64,000 nucleotides of DNA from Polaromonas sp. (GCA_021731285.1 JAKFXR010000043.1:1-64000), one strand, 5' to 3'; positions 1 to 12,154 are shown, numbered from the stretch's first letter. The notes: generated by a model from the sequence alone, not told the origin. Made by a program: numbers and translations.

Positions 1-35
1 GGGGCGAAAGCCGGTCAATACCCGGCTTTCGCCCC
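1..35 (-). terminator. Perfect hairpin at the rnfH 3' end
   Basis: Bases 1-14 and 22-35 are perfect reverse complements (GGGGCGAAAGCCGG against CCGGCTTTCGCCCC) around a 7-base loop that contains the rnfH stop codon. The hairpin therefore encodes the last residues of RnfH and closes the leftward ratA-rnfH transcript. The window ends at the stem, so a following T tract cannot be seen; whether it is intrinsic termination or an RNA end-protecting stem is open. Confidence 0.5.
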
Positions 36-344
36 AGTCCGCCTGTTGGCAAACAGGCCCGACTTTTTCACGCCCTGCCTGGTAAAACGCTCGCGCCTGG
101 CGACTTTGGGGTCGACCCGCAGGGGACGGTAAATCTCGACCCTGTCGCGCGCCTGCAGCTTGTGCGTCAACCCGGCTTTTTTTCCCCAAACGCCGGCTGC
201 CAGGCGAACTGATTCCAGCGCGGGAAATTCAAGGCGAATACCGCTGGCCGCAATGGCCTCGGCCACCGTGGCGCCATCGGGCAGCGTCAAATGCCATTCG
301 CGGACCTGCCGGGGGACCGGCGAGTAGACCAGCACGATGTTCAT
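15..344 (-). CDS. rnfH: RnfH family protein (UPF0125)
   Basis: This 109-residue protein has the beta-grasp, ubiquitin-like character of the RnfH family. It starts MNIVLVYSP and carries a conserved LPDGATVAEAI segment near residues 21-31, and the later YRPLRVDPK motif near residues 71-79 is typical. The biochemical role of RnfH is not established. It is named for its presence in some rnf operons, but in beta- and gammaproteobacteria it usually follows ratA near smpB, exactly as here. The gene lies 12 bases downstream of ratA on the same strand, so the two are probably co-transcribed. The C-terminal residues are encoded by the arm of a perfect hairpin. Confidence 0.9.
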   Translation of the reverse strand: MNIVLVYSPVPRQVREWHLTLPDGATVAEAIAASGIRLEFPALESVRLAAGVWGKKAGLTHKLQARDRVEIYRPLRVDPKVARRERFTRQGVKKSGLFANRRTGAKAGY

Positions 345-356
345 CAGGACAGGCCC

Positions 357-803
357 TCAAACCTCGCCATAAACCTGTCCCGCCCGTTTGACAAATGCGT
401 CCACCATGCTTGCGGCTATCTTGTCGAAGACCGGGCCCACCAGCGCAGCCAGCGCGGCGTTGTCAAAATCGTAGCGCAGGCTGAAATTCACCTTGCAGGC
501 CCTCTGACTGCCGTCGCCCAATGGCGCAAAGTCCCAATGGCCGTCGAGCTTGGAAAATGGTCCGTCCACCAGCTTGAGCGAGACCTTGCGGTCTTTCACA
601 TGGGTGTTTCGGGTGGTAAAGCTCTGACGGATGCCCGCAAAAGAAATCCCGACTTTGGCCGTCATGCCTTTGTCGTCTTCCTCCACCACCTCGGCCTCGT
701 CGCACCACGGCAGGAACTGCGGGTAAGCCGGGACGTCGGTGACCAAGGCGAACATTTCGGCTGCGCTGTACCAGATGAGAACGGACTTGTGAACGGTTTT
801 CAT
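357..803 (-). CDS. ratA: RatA-type START/COQ10-domain protein
   Basis: The 148-residue protein is a single START/polyketide-cyclase-like domain (MKTVHKSVLIWYSAAEMFAL at the start, PQFLPWC near residues 29-35). It matches the RatA/PasT/Coq10 family. In E. coli RatA was described as a toxin that binds 50S subunits and blocks 70S formation, while homologues have also been tied to ubiquinone function, so the role is not settled. I start at the ATG at 803; an in-frame upstream ATG adds seven residues unlike the family. It is divergent from smpB with about 55 bases between, the usual arrangement, and heads a two-gene unit with rnfH. Confidence 0.9.
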   Translation of the reverse strand: MKTVHKSVLIWYSAAEMFALVTDVPAYPQFLPWCDEAEVVEEDDKGMTAKVGISFAGIRQSFTTRNTHVKDRKVSLKLVDGPFSKLDGHWDFAPLGDGSQRACKVNFSLRYDFDNAALAALVGPVFDKIAASMVDAFVKRAGQVYGEV

Positions 804-858
804 ACAATCAAAGACTGGGCGCAATTGTATTAGCCGTCGCCGCCCCTAAGTTCTCTAC

Positions 859-1413
859 ATGGCCACCAAAGAAGCATCCTCCAGAAAACCGGCCGCCGCG
901 TCATCCGGAAAGCCCGCAGGCAAACCTGCCGCCAACCTCACCCCCAAGGCTGCGGCTGCGGCCGTGCGCATTGCCGACAATAAAAAAGCCACCTTCAACT
1001 ACCACATTGAAGAACGGTTCGAAGCCGGCATGGTGCTCGAGGGCTGGGAAGTCAAATCCCTTCGCGAAGGCAAGGTTCAGCTGACCGACGGCTATGTGGT
1101 GATCCGCAATGGCGAGCTTTTCATCATCGGCTGCCAGATCAATCCGCTGGGTACGGCTTCGACGCACGTGCGGCCTGATTCGGTCCGCACCAAGAAGCTC
1201 CTCATGCACAAGGACGAGATCCGGCGCCTGATCGGAAAAATCGAGCAAAAAGGCTACACCCTGGTGCCGCTGAACCTGCACTGGAAAGCGGGCAAGGTCA
1301 AATGCGAAGTGGGTCTGGCCAAGGGCAAGGGCGAACACGACAAACGCGACACCATCAAGGACCGCGAAGGCAAACGCGAGGTCGAGCGCGCCATGAAATC
1401 CCGCAGCCGCTAA
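859..1413 (+). CDS. smpB: SsrA-binding protein SmpB
   Basis: SmpB binds tmRNA and delivers it to stalled ribosomes for trans-translation. The core from about residue 39 ([20 protein letters not shown]) to the C-terminal basic tail ([18 protein letters not shown]) has the family signatures, including [14 protein letters not shown]. At 184 residues it is longer than the usual 150-160. The extra length is an N-terminal low-complexity segment of about 37 residues rich in Ala, Lys and Pro. No internal start with a clear ribosome site was evident, so I keep the ATG at 859. No tmRNA gene (ssrA) was found in the window. Confidence 0.95.
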   Translation: MATKEASSRKPAAASSGKPAGKPAANLTPKAAAAAVRIADNKKATFNYHIEERFEAGMVLEGWEVKSLREGKVQLTDGYVVIRNGELFIIGCQINPLGTASTHVRPDSVRTKKLLMHKDEIRRLIGKIEQKGYTLVPLNLHWKAGKVKCEVGLAKGKGEHDKRDTIKDREGKREVERAMKSRSR

Positions 1414-1422
1414 GGGCCAGGT

Positions 1423-2553
1423 TCAGCTCAGGTCGCGCAGGGGATGGGTATCGGGGGTCCAGGGACTGGCAAAAAACGCCTGCGTCATCGCTGGCTTGAC
1501 GTCTTCAATCCGGGCCGGGTTCCACTGGGGCGCGTAGTCCTTGTCAATGGCCAGCGCACGTATGCCTTCGACGGTTTCACTGGCAGCGCCGGGGCGCAAG
1601 TGAAAGCAGTGATGCACCATGTCGCGCTCCATGCGCAAATTGTCAGCCAGGCTCATGGTTCGGGCGCGCCGGATCTGCTCCAGCGTCACATGCAGCATCA
1701 GCGGTGAACGCTTGCGCAGGATCGCGCCGGTTTTCCGGGCTTGCTCGTCGGCGGATGATTCAAGCGCATCGACGATGTGTTTGACCCGCGCCAGCGAGAA
1801 ATATGCATCAAATTGACTGTAGGCCCTCACCGGACGGTCACCATCAGCTATCAAATATGTAGCAATCCATTGATCAAGCTCCGCCGCACCAGCAAAGACC
1901 CGGGCACCCAGCTCCTGCCACAAGGCAGGCAGTCTTGCGGCAGGCAACTTGACATCGGCCAGACCCCAGGCCAGCGCGTCGTCGCTGCCGATGGTCACGC
2001 CGGTCAGTGCCAGGTACTCACCGACACTGCCCGGACAGCGGCTCAGGAAATAGCCGCCACCGACATCGGGAAACAGGCCGATGTTGGTTTCGGGCATGGC
2101 CATTTTGGTGTGCTCTGTGACGATGCGGACCTTGGCCCCTTGACTAATCCCCATGCCACCACCCATCACCACGCCGTCCATGAAGGCGATGTAGGGCTTG
2201 GGGTAGTTGTGGATCAGGTGGTTGAGGCGGTATTCCTCTGTAAAGAAGTCATCGAGCGACGAGTCACCTGCCAGCGCCACCTCATGGAAAAAGCGGATGT
2301 CTCCACCGGCAGAAAAACCGCCGAACAAAGCCTCTGGCGTACCGGGCCGGCCCACTTTGTTGGTACCGCGAATCGCCACAGCCAGAATCGCCGGGTCGTC
2401 CCGCCAGGCCAGCAGCGCAGCCGACAGGTCGCGCACCATGGACAGCGACAACGCGTTGAGCGCCTTGGGGCGATTGAGTGTGATGAAGCCGGTCTGCCCG
2501 CGCACCTCGGTCAATACATCGCCACTCGTTTTCAAATGTGTCATCGCGGTCAT
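1423..2553 (-). CDS. Enoyl-CoA hydratase/isomerase family, 3-hydroxyisobutyryl-CoA hydrolase type
   Basis: This crotonase-fold enzyme of about 376 residues most resembles 3-hydroxyisobutyryl-CoA hydrolase of valine breakdown. The oxyanion-hole motifs GGFSAGGDIRFF and GVVMGGGMGIS and the hydrolase-type stretch MPETNIGLFPDVGGGYFLS, with its Glu and Asp, are visible. Length and the long C-terminal helical part (LEQIRRARTMSLADNLRMERD) fit that subfamily better than plain enoyl-CoA hydratases. I start at the ATG at 2553 because it overlaps the stop of the upstream EamA gene as ATGA, implying translational coupling; an ATG five codons earlier is possible. Around 1836-1880 the gene carries a short AT-rich segment resembling the dispersed repeat family 2. 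Confidence 0.8.
   Translation of the reverse strand: MTAMTHLKTSGDVLTEVRGQTGFITLNRPKALNALSLSMVRDLSAALLAWRDDPAILAVAIRGTNKVGRPGTPEALFGGFSAGGDIRFFHEVALAGDSSLDDFFTEEYRLNHLIHNYPKPYIAFMDGVVMGGGMGISQGAKVRIVTEHTKMAMPETNIGLFPDVGGGYFLSRCPGSVGEYLALTGVTIGSDDALAWGLADVKLPAARLPALWQELGARVFAGAAELDQWIATYLIADGDRPVRAYSQFDAYFSLARVKHIVDALESSADEQARKTGAILRKRSPLMLHVTLEQIRRARTMSLADNLRMERDMVHHCFHLRPGAASETVEGIRALAIDKDYAPQWNPARIEDVKPAMTQAFFASPWTPDTHPLRDLS
1836..1880 (-). repeat. Possible family-2 (GCTA...TAGC) repeat inside the hydratase gene
   Basis: The complement of this stretch contains a GCTACATATTTGATAGC core like other family-2 copies in the window (5906, 18887, 41603, 53454, 62317). It stays in frame and encodes part of the segment ATYLIADGDR. 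The match is short, so this may be a decayed copy or coincidence. Confidence 0.35.
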
Positions 2554-3434
2554 GCTCTTTGCTTCCATCCCATCAGTTCATTGGCGACCAGCGCACCGAT
2601 GACCAGCGCGCCGCCGGTCAGCACGCTGCTGCCGGGCACCTCGCCGGCGCCCACCCAGGCCAGCAAGATACCGAAAATAATCTCCAGCAAGGCCAGCAGG
2701 GAAATCTCCGGCGCTTTCAGCACCCTGGCGCAGACCACCGACAACACGCAGGGAATCGCCAGTTGCACCAGGCCAAGCAAGGCCAGCAGCCCAATGTCCC
2801 GCCCTGTCGCCGCAAAAGGAAATGCCAGTGGCAAGGTGGCCAGCGAAGAGATGGCCGCGCCTACCAGCACGGCCGGTACCAGATCGATTTTCTCCCCGTG
2901 CGCCTGGCTGCGCTGCACCACGGTCCAGTTCACTGCAGCGGCCATCGGCACCAGCAGGGCCACCAGAGTACCTGCGAGCTGGCTCGGGCCGTCGTTGAGG
3001 TTGACCTGCGCACCGTGCATCCAGGCGATGCCCGCCCCTGCGACCACGATTGCGAACCAGGTGCGTGCGGGAATGCGGTGACCAATAAACACCCTGGCCA
3101 GCAGCGCTGTGATGAAAGGCCCGACCGCCATGGTGACCAGCACGTTGGCCACCGTGGTCATGGTCAGCGCCACCATGAAGGCGGTGAACATGATGCTCCA
3201 GCAGACGCCGGACACCCACAAGAGACGGCCAGCATGGCGAATCCTTGCAAAAACCTCGCGCCCCTGAAACAGCGGAAGAATCACCAGCAGCGACAGCAGC
3301 GTGAAAAAGCTGCGCCAGAACGTGACTTCAAACGTACGCGCCGACTCCAGATGGCGCGTCACCACCCCGGCGATGGACCACATCAGCGTGATCGCGATCA
3401 TCAGTAAAACGGCGCGGCTGTGGGTCAGTTTCAT
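2550..3434 (-). CDS. EamA/DMT-family permease
   Basis: An inner-membrane transporter of the drug/metabolite superfamily with two tandem EamA units and about ten predicted hydrophobic helices over 294 residues (first helix LLMIAITLMWSIAGVVT). The substrate cannot be told from sequence. I use the ATG at 3434, since GGAG lies five bases upstream and the resulting protein begins just before the first helix; the longer frame adds 16 non-family residues. Its stop overlaps the start of the downstream hydrolase gene, so the two form a translationally coupled pair. Confidence 0.85.
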   Translation of the reverse strand: MKLTHSRAVLLMIAITLMWSIAGVVTRHLESARTFEVTFWRSFFTLLSLLVILPLFQGREVFARIRHAGRLLWVSGVCWSIMFTAFMVALTMTTVANVLVTMAVGPFITALLARVFIGHRIPARTWFAIVVAGAGIAWMHGAQVNLNDGPSQLAGTLVALLVPMAAAVNWTVVQRSQAHGEKIDLVPAVLVGAAISSLATLPLAFPFAATGRDIGLLALLGLVQLAIPCVLSVVCARVLKAPEISLLALLEIIFGILLAWVGAGEVPGSSVLTGGALVIGALVANELMGWKQRA

Positions 3435-3485
3435 CAATGCTCCGAACGTTAATCTCCCCGCGTACCGCTCCGCCCTCTTCAATCA

Positions 3486-3579
3486 AGCAGGGGCCGCGGG
3501 TCCGGCTCCGCCGGCCCGCAGGCGCAGCGGCCCCCTCGGGGGGCAGGGAGCTACGCGCAGCGAGCGACCGTGGGGGCCT
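3486..3579 (-). repeat. Family-1 GC-rich repeat, copy G, after typA
   Basis: Read on the minus strand it begins GGCCCCCACG two bases after the typA stop TAG, continues through a CCCCCCGAGGGGG palindrome and ends GCGGCCCC, the type II tail. It lies between typA and the EamA gene, in the orientation of typA. Compare copies at 12511, 13848, 16046, 23582, 44137, 44308 and 57811. Confidence 0.85.
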
Positions 3580-3580
3580 A

Positions 3581-5404
<1,824 letters not shown>

Positions 5405-5437
5405 GGTTCGCTTTCTAAAAACTCTAAATCGGTGGTA

Positions 5438-6448
5438 CTAAGCCACGGCGGCATACGCCGCAGGGCTGGAAACGGGGGACCTGGAAGCCAGCATGTCCTG
5501 GATTTCAACGGGACTGAGCAGGCGGCCGGGTATCAATTCATCGGCGGTGATGTGGGCTGAGCCCAGAAATGCCGAAGGGTCGCTGCCGTAGACCTGCACC
5601 ATTGCGGCATCGGGGCCCCATTGGCCAGGCGCGCCGCGCCGGCGCAAGCCGCTGAGGAAACGCCCTGCATTGTCCGCATCAAGTGTGACAACCGGATAAG
5701 CCGCCACCAGCGACTGCACCGGCAGCAGGCAGGCTTCGCGCCCGGCCTCGCTCATGGCCTCCAGCGCCGGCAGCTGGATGCACTGGCTGGCTGTGAAGCC
5801 CCCGGTCTCCAGACGCCGCAGCGAACCCAGATGGGCGCCGCAGCCAATGGCTTCCCCGATGTCTTCACCCAGCGTGCGGATGTAGGTGCCCTTGCTGCAG
5901 GACACTATGATTTTGATAGCTGCTGAAGCACGCGGATCAAGGGCCGGTGCCATATTCAGCTTGTAAATTGTGACGTGGCGGGCTTCCCGCTCGACTTCTT
6001 CACCCTTGCGGGCGTATTCGTACAGCGCCTTGCCGTCTTTTTTAAGTGCCGAGTACATGGGCGGCACCTGCGTCTGGGGCCCGGTAAAGCGCAAGATCAG
6101 TTCAGCCAGCAATTCCGGCGTGATGGGCGGCACGGGCCGGGTCGCTATGACCTCGCCTTCCGCGTCGGCAGTACTGGTCTTCTGCCCGAGCAGCAGCAAC
6201 GCCTCGTAGGTCTTGTCGGCATCGAGCTGGAGCTGGCTGAACTTGGTGGCCGCACCGAAACACAGGGGCAGCACACCGGTGGCCAGCGGGTCCAGCGTGC
6301 CCGTGTGGCCGGCCTTGTCGGCGCGCAGCAGCCATTTGGCTTTTTGCAGGGCCTGGTTGCTTGACAGGCCCAGCGGCTTGTCGAGCAGCAGCACGCCATG
6401 CACGGGACGTCGCTGTATCTTCTGGCGGTGAACGGGTGTTGGGGACAT
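5438..6448 (-). CDS. truB: tRNA pseudouridine(55) synthase TruB
   Basis: TruB isomerises U55 in the T-loop of tRNAs. The catalytic Asp is in GHTGTLDPLATGVLP (Asp53 counting from the ATG at 6448), and SKGTYIRTLGEDIG is the conserved later motif. The upstream in-frame extension of 19 residues is not family-like, so I start at MSPTPVHRQ. The residues just before VSCSKGTYIRT (APALDPRASAAIKI) are encoded by a family-2 dispersed repeat at 5906-5952 that has been taken in frame into a loop. The gene sits between rbfA and typA in the same direction. Confidence 0.96.
   Translation of the reverse strand: MSPTPVHRQKIQRRPVHGVLLLDKPLGLSSNQALQKAKWLLRADKAGHTGTLDPLATGVLPLCFGAATKFSQLQLDADKTYEALLLLGQKTSTADAEGEVIATRPVPPITPELLAELILRFTGPQTQVPPMYSALKKDGKALYEYARKGEEVEREARHVTIYKLNMAPALDPRASAAIKIIVSCSKGTYIRTLGEDIGEAIGCGAHLGSLRRLETGGFTASQCIQLPALEAMSEAGREACLLPVQSLVAAYPVVTLDADNAGRFLSGLRRRGAPGQWGPDAAMVQVYGSDPSAFLGSAHITADELIPGRLLSPVEIQDMLASRSPVSSPAAYAAVA
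5906..5952 (+). repeat. Family-2 repeat inside truB
   Basis: ACTATGATTTTGATAGCTGC followed by an arm ending CAAGGGCCGGTGCC is the pattern seen in other family-2 copies (a short AT-rich GCTA/TAGC hairpin, then a spacer, then AAGGGC). It is in frame and antisense to truB, so the element is translated as part of TruB. Confidence 0.6.
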
Positions 6449-6535
6449 AAGGTTTTGACAAGCTCGACGCGAACGGAAAAACCGCTCACGAAAGGTACCG
6501 TTCACCCCAAGCCTGCCTCCGGGGAACGGTAGGTG

Positions 6536-6904
6536 TCAGTCGTCCTGGGCGCGGGAAGAAACCGCCTTGGCAATCAAGGCGTTCATGTCCGCCGCACGTT
6601 CGGTGGTGCGGTCAAACTGGAAATGCAGGGTGGGCACGGTGTGGATCATCAGCTTCTTGAACAGGCCGTTGCGCAGAAAACCCGCGGCCTGGTTCAACGC
6701 TGTCTCACACTCCACCGGGTCACCGACAAGCACACTGAAGAAAATCTTGGCATGCGCATAGTCCGGCGTCACCTCGACGGCCTGAATGGTCACCATCCCG
6801 ACCCGCGGGTCTTTGAGCTCGCGCGCAATCAGTGCCGTCAGATCCCGCTGGATCTGGTCGGCAACGCGAAAGCCGCGGTTGGGGGTGGAGGATTTTTTGC
6901 GCAT
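6536..6904 (-). CDS. rbfA: 30S ribosome-binding factor RbfA
   Basis: RbfA is a single-KH-domain factor needed for late maturation of the 30S subunit and 16S rRNA 5' processing. The 122-residue product has the typical start ([20 protein letters not shown]), the [19 protein letters not shown] strand region and [11 protein letters not shown]. The open frame extends 35 codons upstream but that part overlaps the infB-rbfA spacer and lacks family features. It lies 46 bases after infB and 87 bases before truB in the conserved order. Confidence 0.96.
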   Translation of the reverse strand: MRKKSSTPNRGFRVADQIQRDLTALIARELKDPRVGMVTIQAVEVTPDYAHAKIFFSVLVGDPVECETALNQAAGFLRNGLFKKLMIHTVPTLHFQFDRTTERAADMNALIAKAVSSRAQDD

Positions 6905-6950
6905 GTCAAAAATGGGACCTGCAAGGCGGTGGCAAGCCACCGACCTTGTC

Positions 6951-9833
6951 TCAGGCTTCCAGTGTCCTTGCGACTTCCCGGATTTCAAAGAACTCCAGAA
7001 TGTCGCCAACCTGGATGTCGTTGTAACCCTTGACGTTCAAGCCGCACTCGAAGCCTTCCTTGACCTCCTTGGCATCGTCCTTGAAACGCTTGAGGGAATC
7101 GAGCTCGCCGGTGAAGACGACCACGTTCTCGCGCAGCAGACGCAGGCGCGCGGTGCGGCGAACCACACCTGCGGTGACCATACAGCCGGCAATCGAGCCG
7201 ATCTTGCTGACCTTGAAGACCTGGCGAATCTCGGCATTGCCGATGACTTCTTCCTTCTTGTCCGGTGTCAGCATGCCCGACATGGCAGCGCGCAACTCGT
7301 CCACAGCGTCATAAATGATGTTGTAGTAACGGATATCGACGCCATTGTTCTCGGCCAGCTTGCGGGCCTGGGCATCGGCGCGGGTGTTGAACCCGATCAG
7401 CACGGCCTTGGACGCAATCGCCAGGTTGACGTCGGATTCGGAAATCCCGCCGACAGCGGAGTACACCAGCTGCACCTTGACCTCGTCGGTCGACAGCTTG
7501 AGCAGGGACTGCGCCAGCGCTTCCTGCGAACCCTGCACATCGGCCTTGACGATGATGGGCAGCATCTTGACCTCGCCTGCGCCGATGTCGGAGAACATGT
7601 TCTCCAGCTTGGCAGCCTGCTGCTTGGCCAGCTTGGTGTTGCGGAACTTGCCGGCGCGGTAAGTGGCGATCTCACGGGCCCGGCGCTCGTCGAGCATGAC
7701 CATGAATTCATCGCCGGCCTGCGGCACTTCGGTCAGACCCTGGATTTCGACCGGAATCGACGGGCCTGCTGTCTTGATCGGCTTGCCGTTTTCGTCGAGC
7801 ATGGCGCGAACGCGGCCATAGGTCGAGCCGGCCAGCACCACGTCGCCGGTTTTCAGCGTGCCGGCCTGCACCAGCACGGTAGCCACGGGGCCGCGGCCCT
7901 TGTCGAGCTGGGCTTCGATGACCAGGCCTTTGGCCAGCGCATCGACCGGAGCGCGCAGCTCCAGCACCTCGGCCTGCAGCAGCACCTGCTCCAGCAGGGC
8001 ATCAATGCCTGCGCCGGTGCGGGCTGAAACGCCGACAAATGGCACATCGCCGCCAAACTCTTCGGGAATCACCTCTTCGGTCACGAGTTCGCCCTTGACC
8101 CGGTCCAGGTTGGCATCGGGCTTGTCAATCTTGTTGATGGCCACAACGATGGGCACGCCCGCCGCTTTGGCGTGTTTGATCGCCTCTCTGGTTTGCGGCA
8201 TCACGCCGTCGTCCGCCGCCACCACCAGGATCACGATGTCGGTGGCCTTGGCGCCACGCGCACGCATGGCAGTGAAGGCTTCGTGGCCCGGGGTGTCCAG
8301 GAAGGAGACCATACCGCGCGGTGTTTCCACGTGGTAGGCGCCAATGTGCTGGGTAATGCCACCGGCTTCGCCAGCAGCGACCTTGGCCGTACGGATATAG
8401 TCCAGCAGCGAAGTTTTGCCATGGTCGACGTGGCCCATGACGGTGACCACGGGCGCGCGCGGCAGCAACTCTGCCTGCGGTCCTGACGTGTCGTCATCGG
8501 TGAAGGCTTCCGGATCGTCCAGCGCGGCGGTGATGGCCTTGTGGCCCATCTCTTCCACGACGATCATCGCGGTGTCCTGATCCAGCGGCTGGTTGATGGT
8601 GACCATCTGGCCCAGCTTCATCAGGTGTTTGATCACCTCGGACGACTTGACGCTCATCTTGTGCGCCAGCTCGGCCACCGTGATGGTCTCGGGCACGTGC
8701 ACTTCAATGACCTTGAACTCGGTCGGCGCCACAAAGGTGGACTCTGGACGTGCGTCGCGGTCCGAGCTGCGACGGCCACGCGGGCCGCCACGGAAATTGC
8801 CGCGGCCAGGCACCGCGGTCGCACCGCGGGTCTTGATCTCGCCCTTTTTCTTGGCAGCGTCGTCCTTCCAGGTGGACGACAGGTTTTCGGACTTGATTTC
8901 TTTCTTGCCCGCGGCACCGGCGGCTGCAGGCGCACCCGGCGCGGCCGGTTTGGCGCCAGGCACGACGGCCGGCTTGTGCAAGGTGCCCTTGATCGGCGCT
9001 TTGGGGTCGACGTGGGGGACCAGAACACGCTTGGGCGCATTCATCATCGCGCGAATGCCGGCAGCCTCAGCTTCGGCCTTCTTGCGGCGGTCCTGCAAGT
9101 CCTGCTCTTTGACGGCATCGGCCTGAAACTCGGCCGTCGCCTTGGCTTTGGCTGCGGTGACTTCTGCGGCTTTGGTGGCGGCCAATTCGGTCGCGGCGCC
9201 ATCGGCGACTGCCGGAGCTTCGGCCGCAACGGTTTTACTTGCGCGCTTGCTGGCGGGTTTTTCCGGTTTGGCGACGAGATCGGCAAGCTTGGCGGCGGCC
9301 GCGGCGGCCTGCTCGGCAACCAGTTTTTCCTGCTCACGCTGGTCTTTGGCGTCCTGTTCCTCGCGCAGACGGCGCTTTTCAGCCAGTTCTTCTTCCTGGC
9401 GGCGCAGCAACTCGGCGTGGCGGCTGGCTTCCTCCTCGCGGCGGATCAACTCGGCGTCATCGATCACCGGCGCTTGCGGCGCGGCCACTCCGGCTGGCGC
9501 TGCATCTTCGGCGGCGGCTTCGGAGCCTTCGTCACGCTTGACGAAAGTCCGTTTTTTGCGCACTTCGACCTGAATGGTGCGGGCGCGGCCGGTGGCGTCG
9601 GCCTGCTTGATTTCGCTGGTCGATTTCTTGACCAGGGTGATTTTCTTGCGCTCGGCGCTGGCCGTGCCGTGGCTGGCCTGCAGGTAGCTGAGCAGTTTCT
9701 GTTTGTCGGCCTCGGACAGTCGATCCTCGGCTTGCGCCTTGGCAACACCCGCACTGGTCAATTGCTCGATCAGCGTGGCGGTGGGTTTATTGAGTTCAGC
9801 TGCGAATTCAGCGACGGTAGTGGTACTGGACAT
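6951..9833 (-). CDS. infB: Translation initiation factor IF-2
   Basis: IF-2 places fMet-tRNA on the 30S subunit and promotes subunit joining. The 960-residue protein has an IF2_N domain (residues 1 to about 53), a long Ala/Lys/Glu-rich linker that is probably coiled or disordered up to about residue 380, a second IF2_N-like part, and the GTPase with GHVDHGKTS near residues 465-473, DTPGHEAFT and NKIDKPDAN. Domains II-IV follow and end [12 protein letters not shown]. Length is at the long end for the family because of the linker. It is 27 bases downstream of nusA. Confidence 0.97.
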   Translation of the reverse strand: MSSTTTVAEFAAELNKPTATLIEQLTSAGVAKAQAEDRLSEADKQKLLSYLQASHGTASAERKKITLVKKSTSEIKQADATGRARTIQVEVRKKRTFVKRDEGSEAAAEDAAPAGVAAPQAPVIDDAELIRREEEASRHAELLRRQEEELAEKRRLREEQDAKDQREQEKLVAEQAAAAAAKLADLVAKPEKPASKRASKTVAAEAPAVADGAATELAATKAAEVTAAKAKATAEFQADAVKEQDLQDRRKKAEAEAAGIRAMMNAPKRVLVPHVDPKAPIKGTLHKPAVVPGAKPAAPGAPAAAGAAGKKEIKSENLSSTWKDDAAKKKGEIKTRGATAVPGRGNFRGGPRGRRSSDRDARPESTFVAPTEFKVIEVHVPETITVAELAHKMSVKSSEVIKHLMKLGQMVTINQPLDQDTAMIVVEEMGHKAITAALDDPEAFTDDDTSGPQAELLPRAPVVTVMGHVDHGKTSLLDYIRTAKVAAGEAGGITQHIGAYHVETPRGMVSFLDTPGHEAFTAMRARGAKATDIVILVVAADDGVMPQTREAIKHAKAAGVPIVVAINKIDKPDANLDRVKGELVTEEVIPEEFGGDVPFVGVSARTGAGIDALLEQVLLQAEVLELRAPVDALAKGLVIEAQLDKGRGPVATVLVQAGTLKTGDVVLAGSTYGRVRAMLDENGKPIKTAGPSIPVEIQGLTEVPQAGDEFMVMLDERRAREIATYRAGKFRNTKLAKQQAAKLENMFSDIGAGEVKMLPIIVKADVQGSQEALAQSLLKLSTDEVKVQLVYSAVGGISESDVNLAIASKAVLIGFNTRADAQARKLAENNGVDIRYYNIIYDAVDELRAAMSGMLTPDKKEEVIGNAEIRQVFKVSKIGSIAGCMVTAGVVRRTARLRLLRENVVVFTGELDSLKRFKDDAKEVKEGFECGLNVKGYNDIQVGDILEFFEIREVARTLEA

Positions 9834-9860
9834 ATGTGTTTTTCCTGACGGCCTCCATGA

Positions 9861-11387
9861 TCATTGCTCTTCGGCCGCTGCAGGTGCAGGGGTCTCAGCG
9901 GGCGCGGCTTCATCGGTAAACCAGTGAGCGCGCGCGGTCATGATCAGGGCTTTGGCTTCGTCCGCAGACTGGCCGGTGATATCGGTGAGTTCGTCGACAG
10001 CCAGGTCGGCCAGGTCGTCGCGGGTATGGATACCCGCCTCGGTCAGCTTGGTGATCAGCTCGGGCGTGAGGCCTTCGACATCGCGCAGGTTCTGCGAGAC
10101 GCCCTCGGCGTTTTCTTCCTTGGCGATTTCCATGGTCAGCAGCGCATCCTTGGCGCGTGTACGCAGCTCGGTCACAGTGTCCTCATCGAAGGATTCAATT
10201 TCCAGCATTTCCTGAATGGGCACATAGGCCACTTCTTCCAGGCTGGTGAAACCTTCGGAGATCAGGATGTCGGCGATTTCTTCGTCCACATCGAGCTTTT
10301 CCATGAACAGCTTGCGGCTGGTGTCGGTCTCGGTGGCCTGCTTTTCAGCGGACTCGTCGGCCGTCATGATGTTGATCTTCCAGCCGGTCAGCTCGGCGGC
10401 AAGGCGCACGTTCTGGCCACCACGGCCGATGGAGATCGCGAGGTTTTCCTCGTCCACCACCACGTCCATGGCATGGCGCTCTTCGTCCACCACGATGGAC
10501 GAGACATTGGCCGGAGCCAGTGCGCCAATCACAAACTGGGCCGGGTCTTCGCTCCACAGGACGATGTCGACACGTTCGCCGGCCAGCTCGTTGGTGACGC
10601 CATTGACGCGGGTACCGCGCACGCCAACGCAGGTGCCAATGGGATCGACCCGCTTGTCATGCGACAGCACGGCGATCTTGGCGCGCGAACCGGGGTCACG
10701 CGCGCAGGACTTGATCTCCAGCAAGCCTTGCTCGATTTCGGGCACTTCCTGGCGGAACAACTCGATCATGTACTCGGGCGAGGTGCGCGACAGGATGATG
10801 GGCGCGCCACGCAGGGTGGTGTCGACTTCCATGATCATGGCGCGAACGCGGTCACCGGAACGCAGGTTTTCCTTCGGAATCATGTCACCGCGGCGCAGGC
10901 GGCCTTCAACGCGGCCGGACTCGACAATGATGTCGCCCTTGTCCATGCGCTTGACGGTACCTACGAAAATTTTGTCGCCGCGCGACATGAAGTCGTTGAG
11001 CAGCATTTCGCGCTCGGCATCGCGGATTTTTTGCAGAATGACCTGCTTGGCCGCCTGGGCACCGATGCGTCCGATAGGAAGACTTTCAACCGGCTTTTCA
11101 ATGTAGTCGCCCTCTTCAATGTCGGCGATTTCTTCGCGTGCATCGCTGACCAGCTCTTCGGCTTCGGGATTTTGCAGGCCGGCTTCGTCGGGAACGACCA
11201 GCCAGCGGCGGAAAGTTTCGTAGTTGCCACTGTCACGGTCCACCACAACACGGATGTCCGTGCCCTCGGCGTACACCTTCTTGGTCGCAGAGGCGAGCGC
11301 GAGCTCGACCGCGCCGAAGACGACGTCACGTTCAACATTTTTCTCACGCGAGATGGCATCAACCAACATCAACAGTTCGCGATTCAT
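9861..11387 (-). CDS. nusA: Transcription termination/antitermination factor NusA
   Basis: NusA binds RNA polymerase and modulates pausing, termination and antitermination. From the ATG at 11387 ([18 protein letters not shown]) it is 508 residues: N-terminal RNAP-binding domain, S1 domain (about residues 135-200), two KH domains ([18 protein letters not shown] in KH2) and two C-terminal acidic helix-hairpin-helix repeats (near [15 protein letters not shown] and [11 protein letters not shown]). The frame extends 34 codons upstream into the rimP gap, without family character. It follows rimP by 19 bases. Confidence 0.97.
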   Translation of the reverse strand: MNRELLMLVDAISREKNVERDVVFGAVELALASATKKVYAEGTDIRVVVDRDSGNYETFRRWLVVPDEAGLQNPEAEELVSDAREEIADIEEGDYIEKPVESLPIGRIGAQAAKQVILQKIRDAEREMLLNDFMSRGDKIFVGTVKRMDKGDIIVESGRVEGRLRRGDMIPKENLRSGDRVRAMIMEVDTTLRGAPIILSRTSPEYMIELFRQEVPEIEQGLLEIKSCARDPGSRAKIAVLSHDKRVDPIGTCVGVRGTRVNGVTNELAGERVDIVLWSEDPAQFVIGALAPANVSSIVVDEERHAMDVVVDEENLAISIGRGGQNVRLAAELTGWKINIMTADESAEKQATETDTSRKLFMEKLDVDEEIADILISEGFTSLEEVAYVPIQEMLEIESFDEDTVTELRTRAKDALLTMEIAKEENAEGVSQNLRDVEGLTPELITKLTEAGIHTRDDLADLAVDELTDITGQSADEAKALIMTARAHWFTDEAAPAETPAPAAAEEQ

Positions 11388-11406
11388 TTCACAAGCCTGC
11401 CTTTCT

Positions 11407-11985
11407 TTATATCTCTGTTCCGGGCGCCGCTTTCGGCCGGCGCCCCTTGAAGTCCACCACAGGCGCCAGACGCGCCTGCACAATTTCATCGAGGGTAAAG
11501 CCCAACGCCTGCAGCGGCGGCGGCACCCTCTTCCTGCTTACCTTCTGGCCGGGCTTGGCCTCTGGCTCGTCGCTCCAGACAATCTGCCACCCGGTGGCGG
11601 CGCGCTCCAGCGTGCCGCGGAATTTCTTGCGGTTGGCCGACACGGCCGAACCGGCAACTGCCGCAATCCCAATCGGCGTTTTCAGCGTGATGTCCACCAG
11701 CTCGCCGGCGAAGCGCTCAAAATCCTTTTCGCTGCGCAAAGGCCGGTCAATGCCCGGCGAGCTCACCTCGAGCCGGGAATAGGCCGCGCCTTCGACTTCC
11801 AGCACAAACTGCAACTGGCGGGTGACTTTTTCGCAGTCTTCCGCATTGATGAACCGCTCTTCGGTCCCGGCGCTGTAAGCATGGTCAATCGTCACACGCA
11901 GCAAGCCGCCGCCGGTCCGTTCTATGTCGACAAGCTCGTAACCCAGTCCGGTGACTGTCTGCTCAATCGTCTCGTGTAAAGCCAT
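11407..11985 (-). CDS. rimP: Ribosome maturation factor RimP
   Basis: RimP assists 30S assembly. The 192-residue protein has the N-terminal RimP domain ([18 protein letters not shown], then [11 protein letters not shown]) and the [19 protein letters not shown] signature leading to the Sm-like C-terminal domain. It is about 40 residues longer than the E. coli protein because of a basic C-terminal extension, common in this family of bacteria. It is the first gene of the rimP-nusA-infB-rbfA-truB-typA run; the promoter should lie in the 12,000 region. Confidence 0.94.
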   Translation of the reverse strand: MALHETIEQTVTGLGYELVDIERTGGGLLRVTIDHAYSAGTEERFINAEDCEKVTRQLQFVLEVEGAAYSRLEVSSPGIDRPLRSEKDFERFAGELVDITLKTPIGIAAVAGSAVSANRKKFRGTLERAATGWQIVWSDEPEAKPGQKVSRKRVPPPLQALGFTLDEIVQARLAPVVDFKGRRPKAAPGTEI

Positions 11986-12048
11986 TCAGTTGCAAAAAAC
12001 GCCTGTAAATTCAAAGGCCTGATCAAAAGTTGTAAAAACAAACGCCCA

Positions 12049-12080
12049 AAAAAAATGGGCGGTGAAAACCCGCCCATTTG
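12049..12080 (-). terminator. Intrinsic terminator of the yej operon
   Basis: AAATGGGCGG (12054-12063) and CCGCCCATTT (12071-12080) form a perfect 10-bp stem with a 7-base loop. On the minus strand the stem is followed by a run of eight T. It lies 74 bases past the yejF stop and upstream of rimP, so it separates the two leftward transcripts. Confidence 0.85.
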
Positions 12081-12154
12081 GTCGTGAAGGGCATATTCTA
12101 CCCCTTCAGGTGCCCCCGTGCAAGCAGTTTACGTGCCCGGACCGACTCAAAGCC

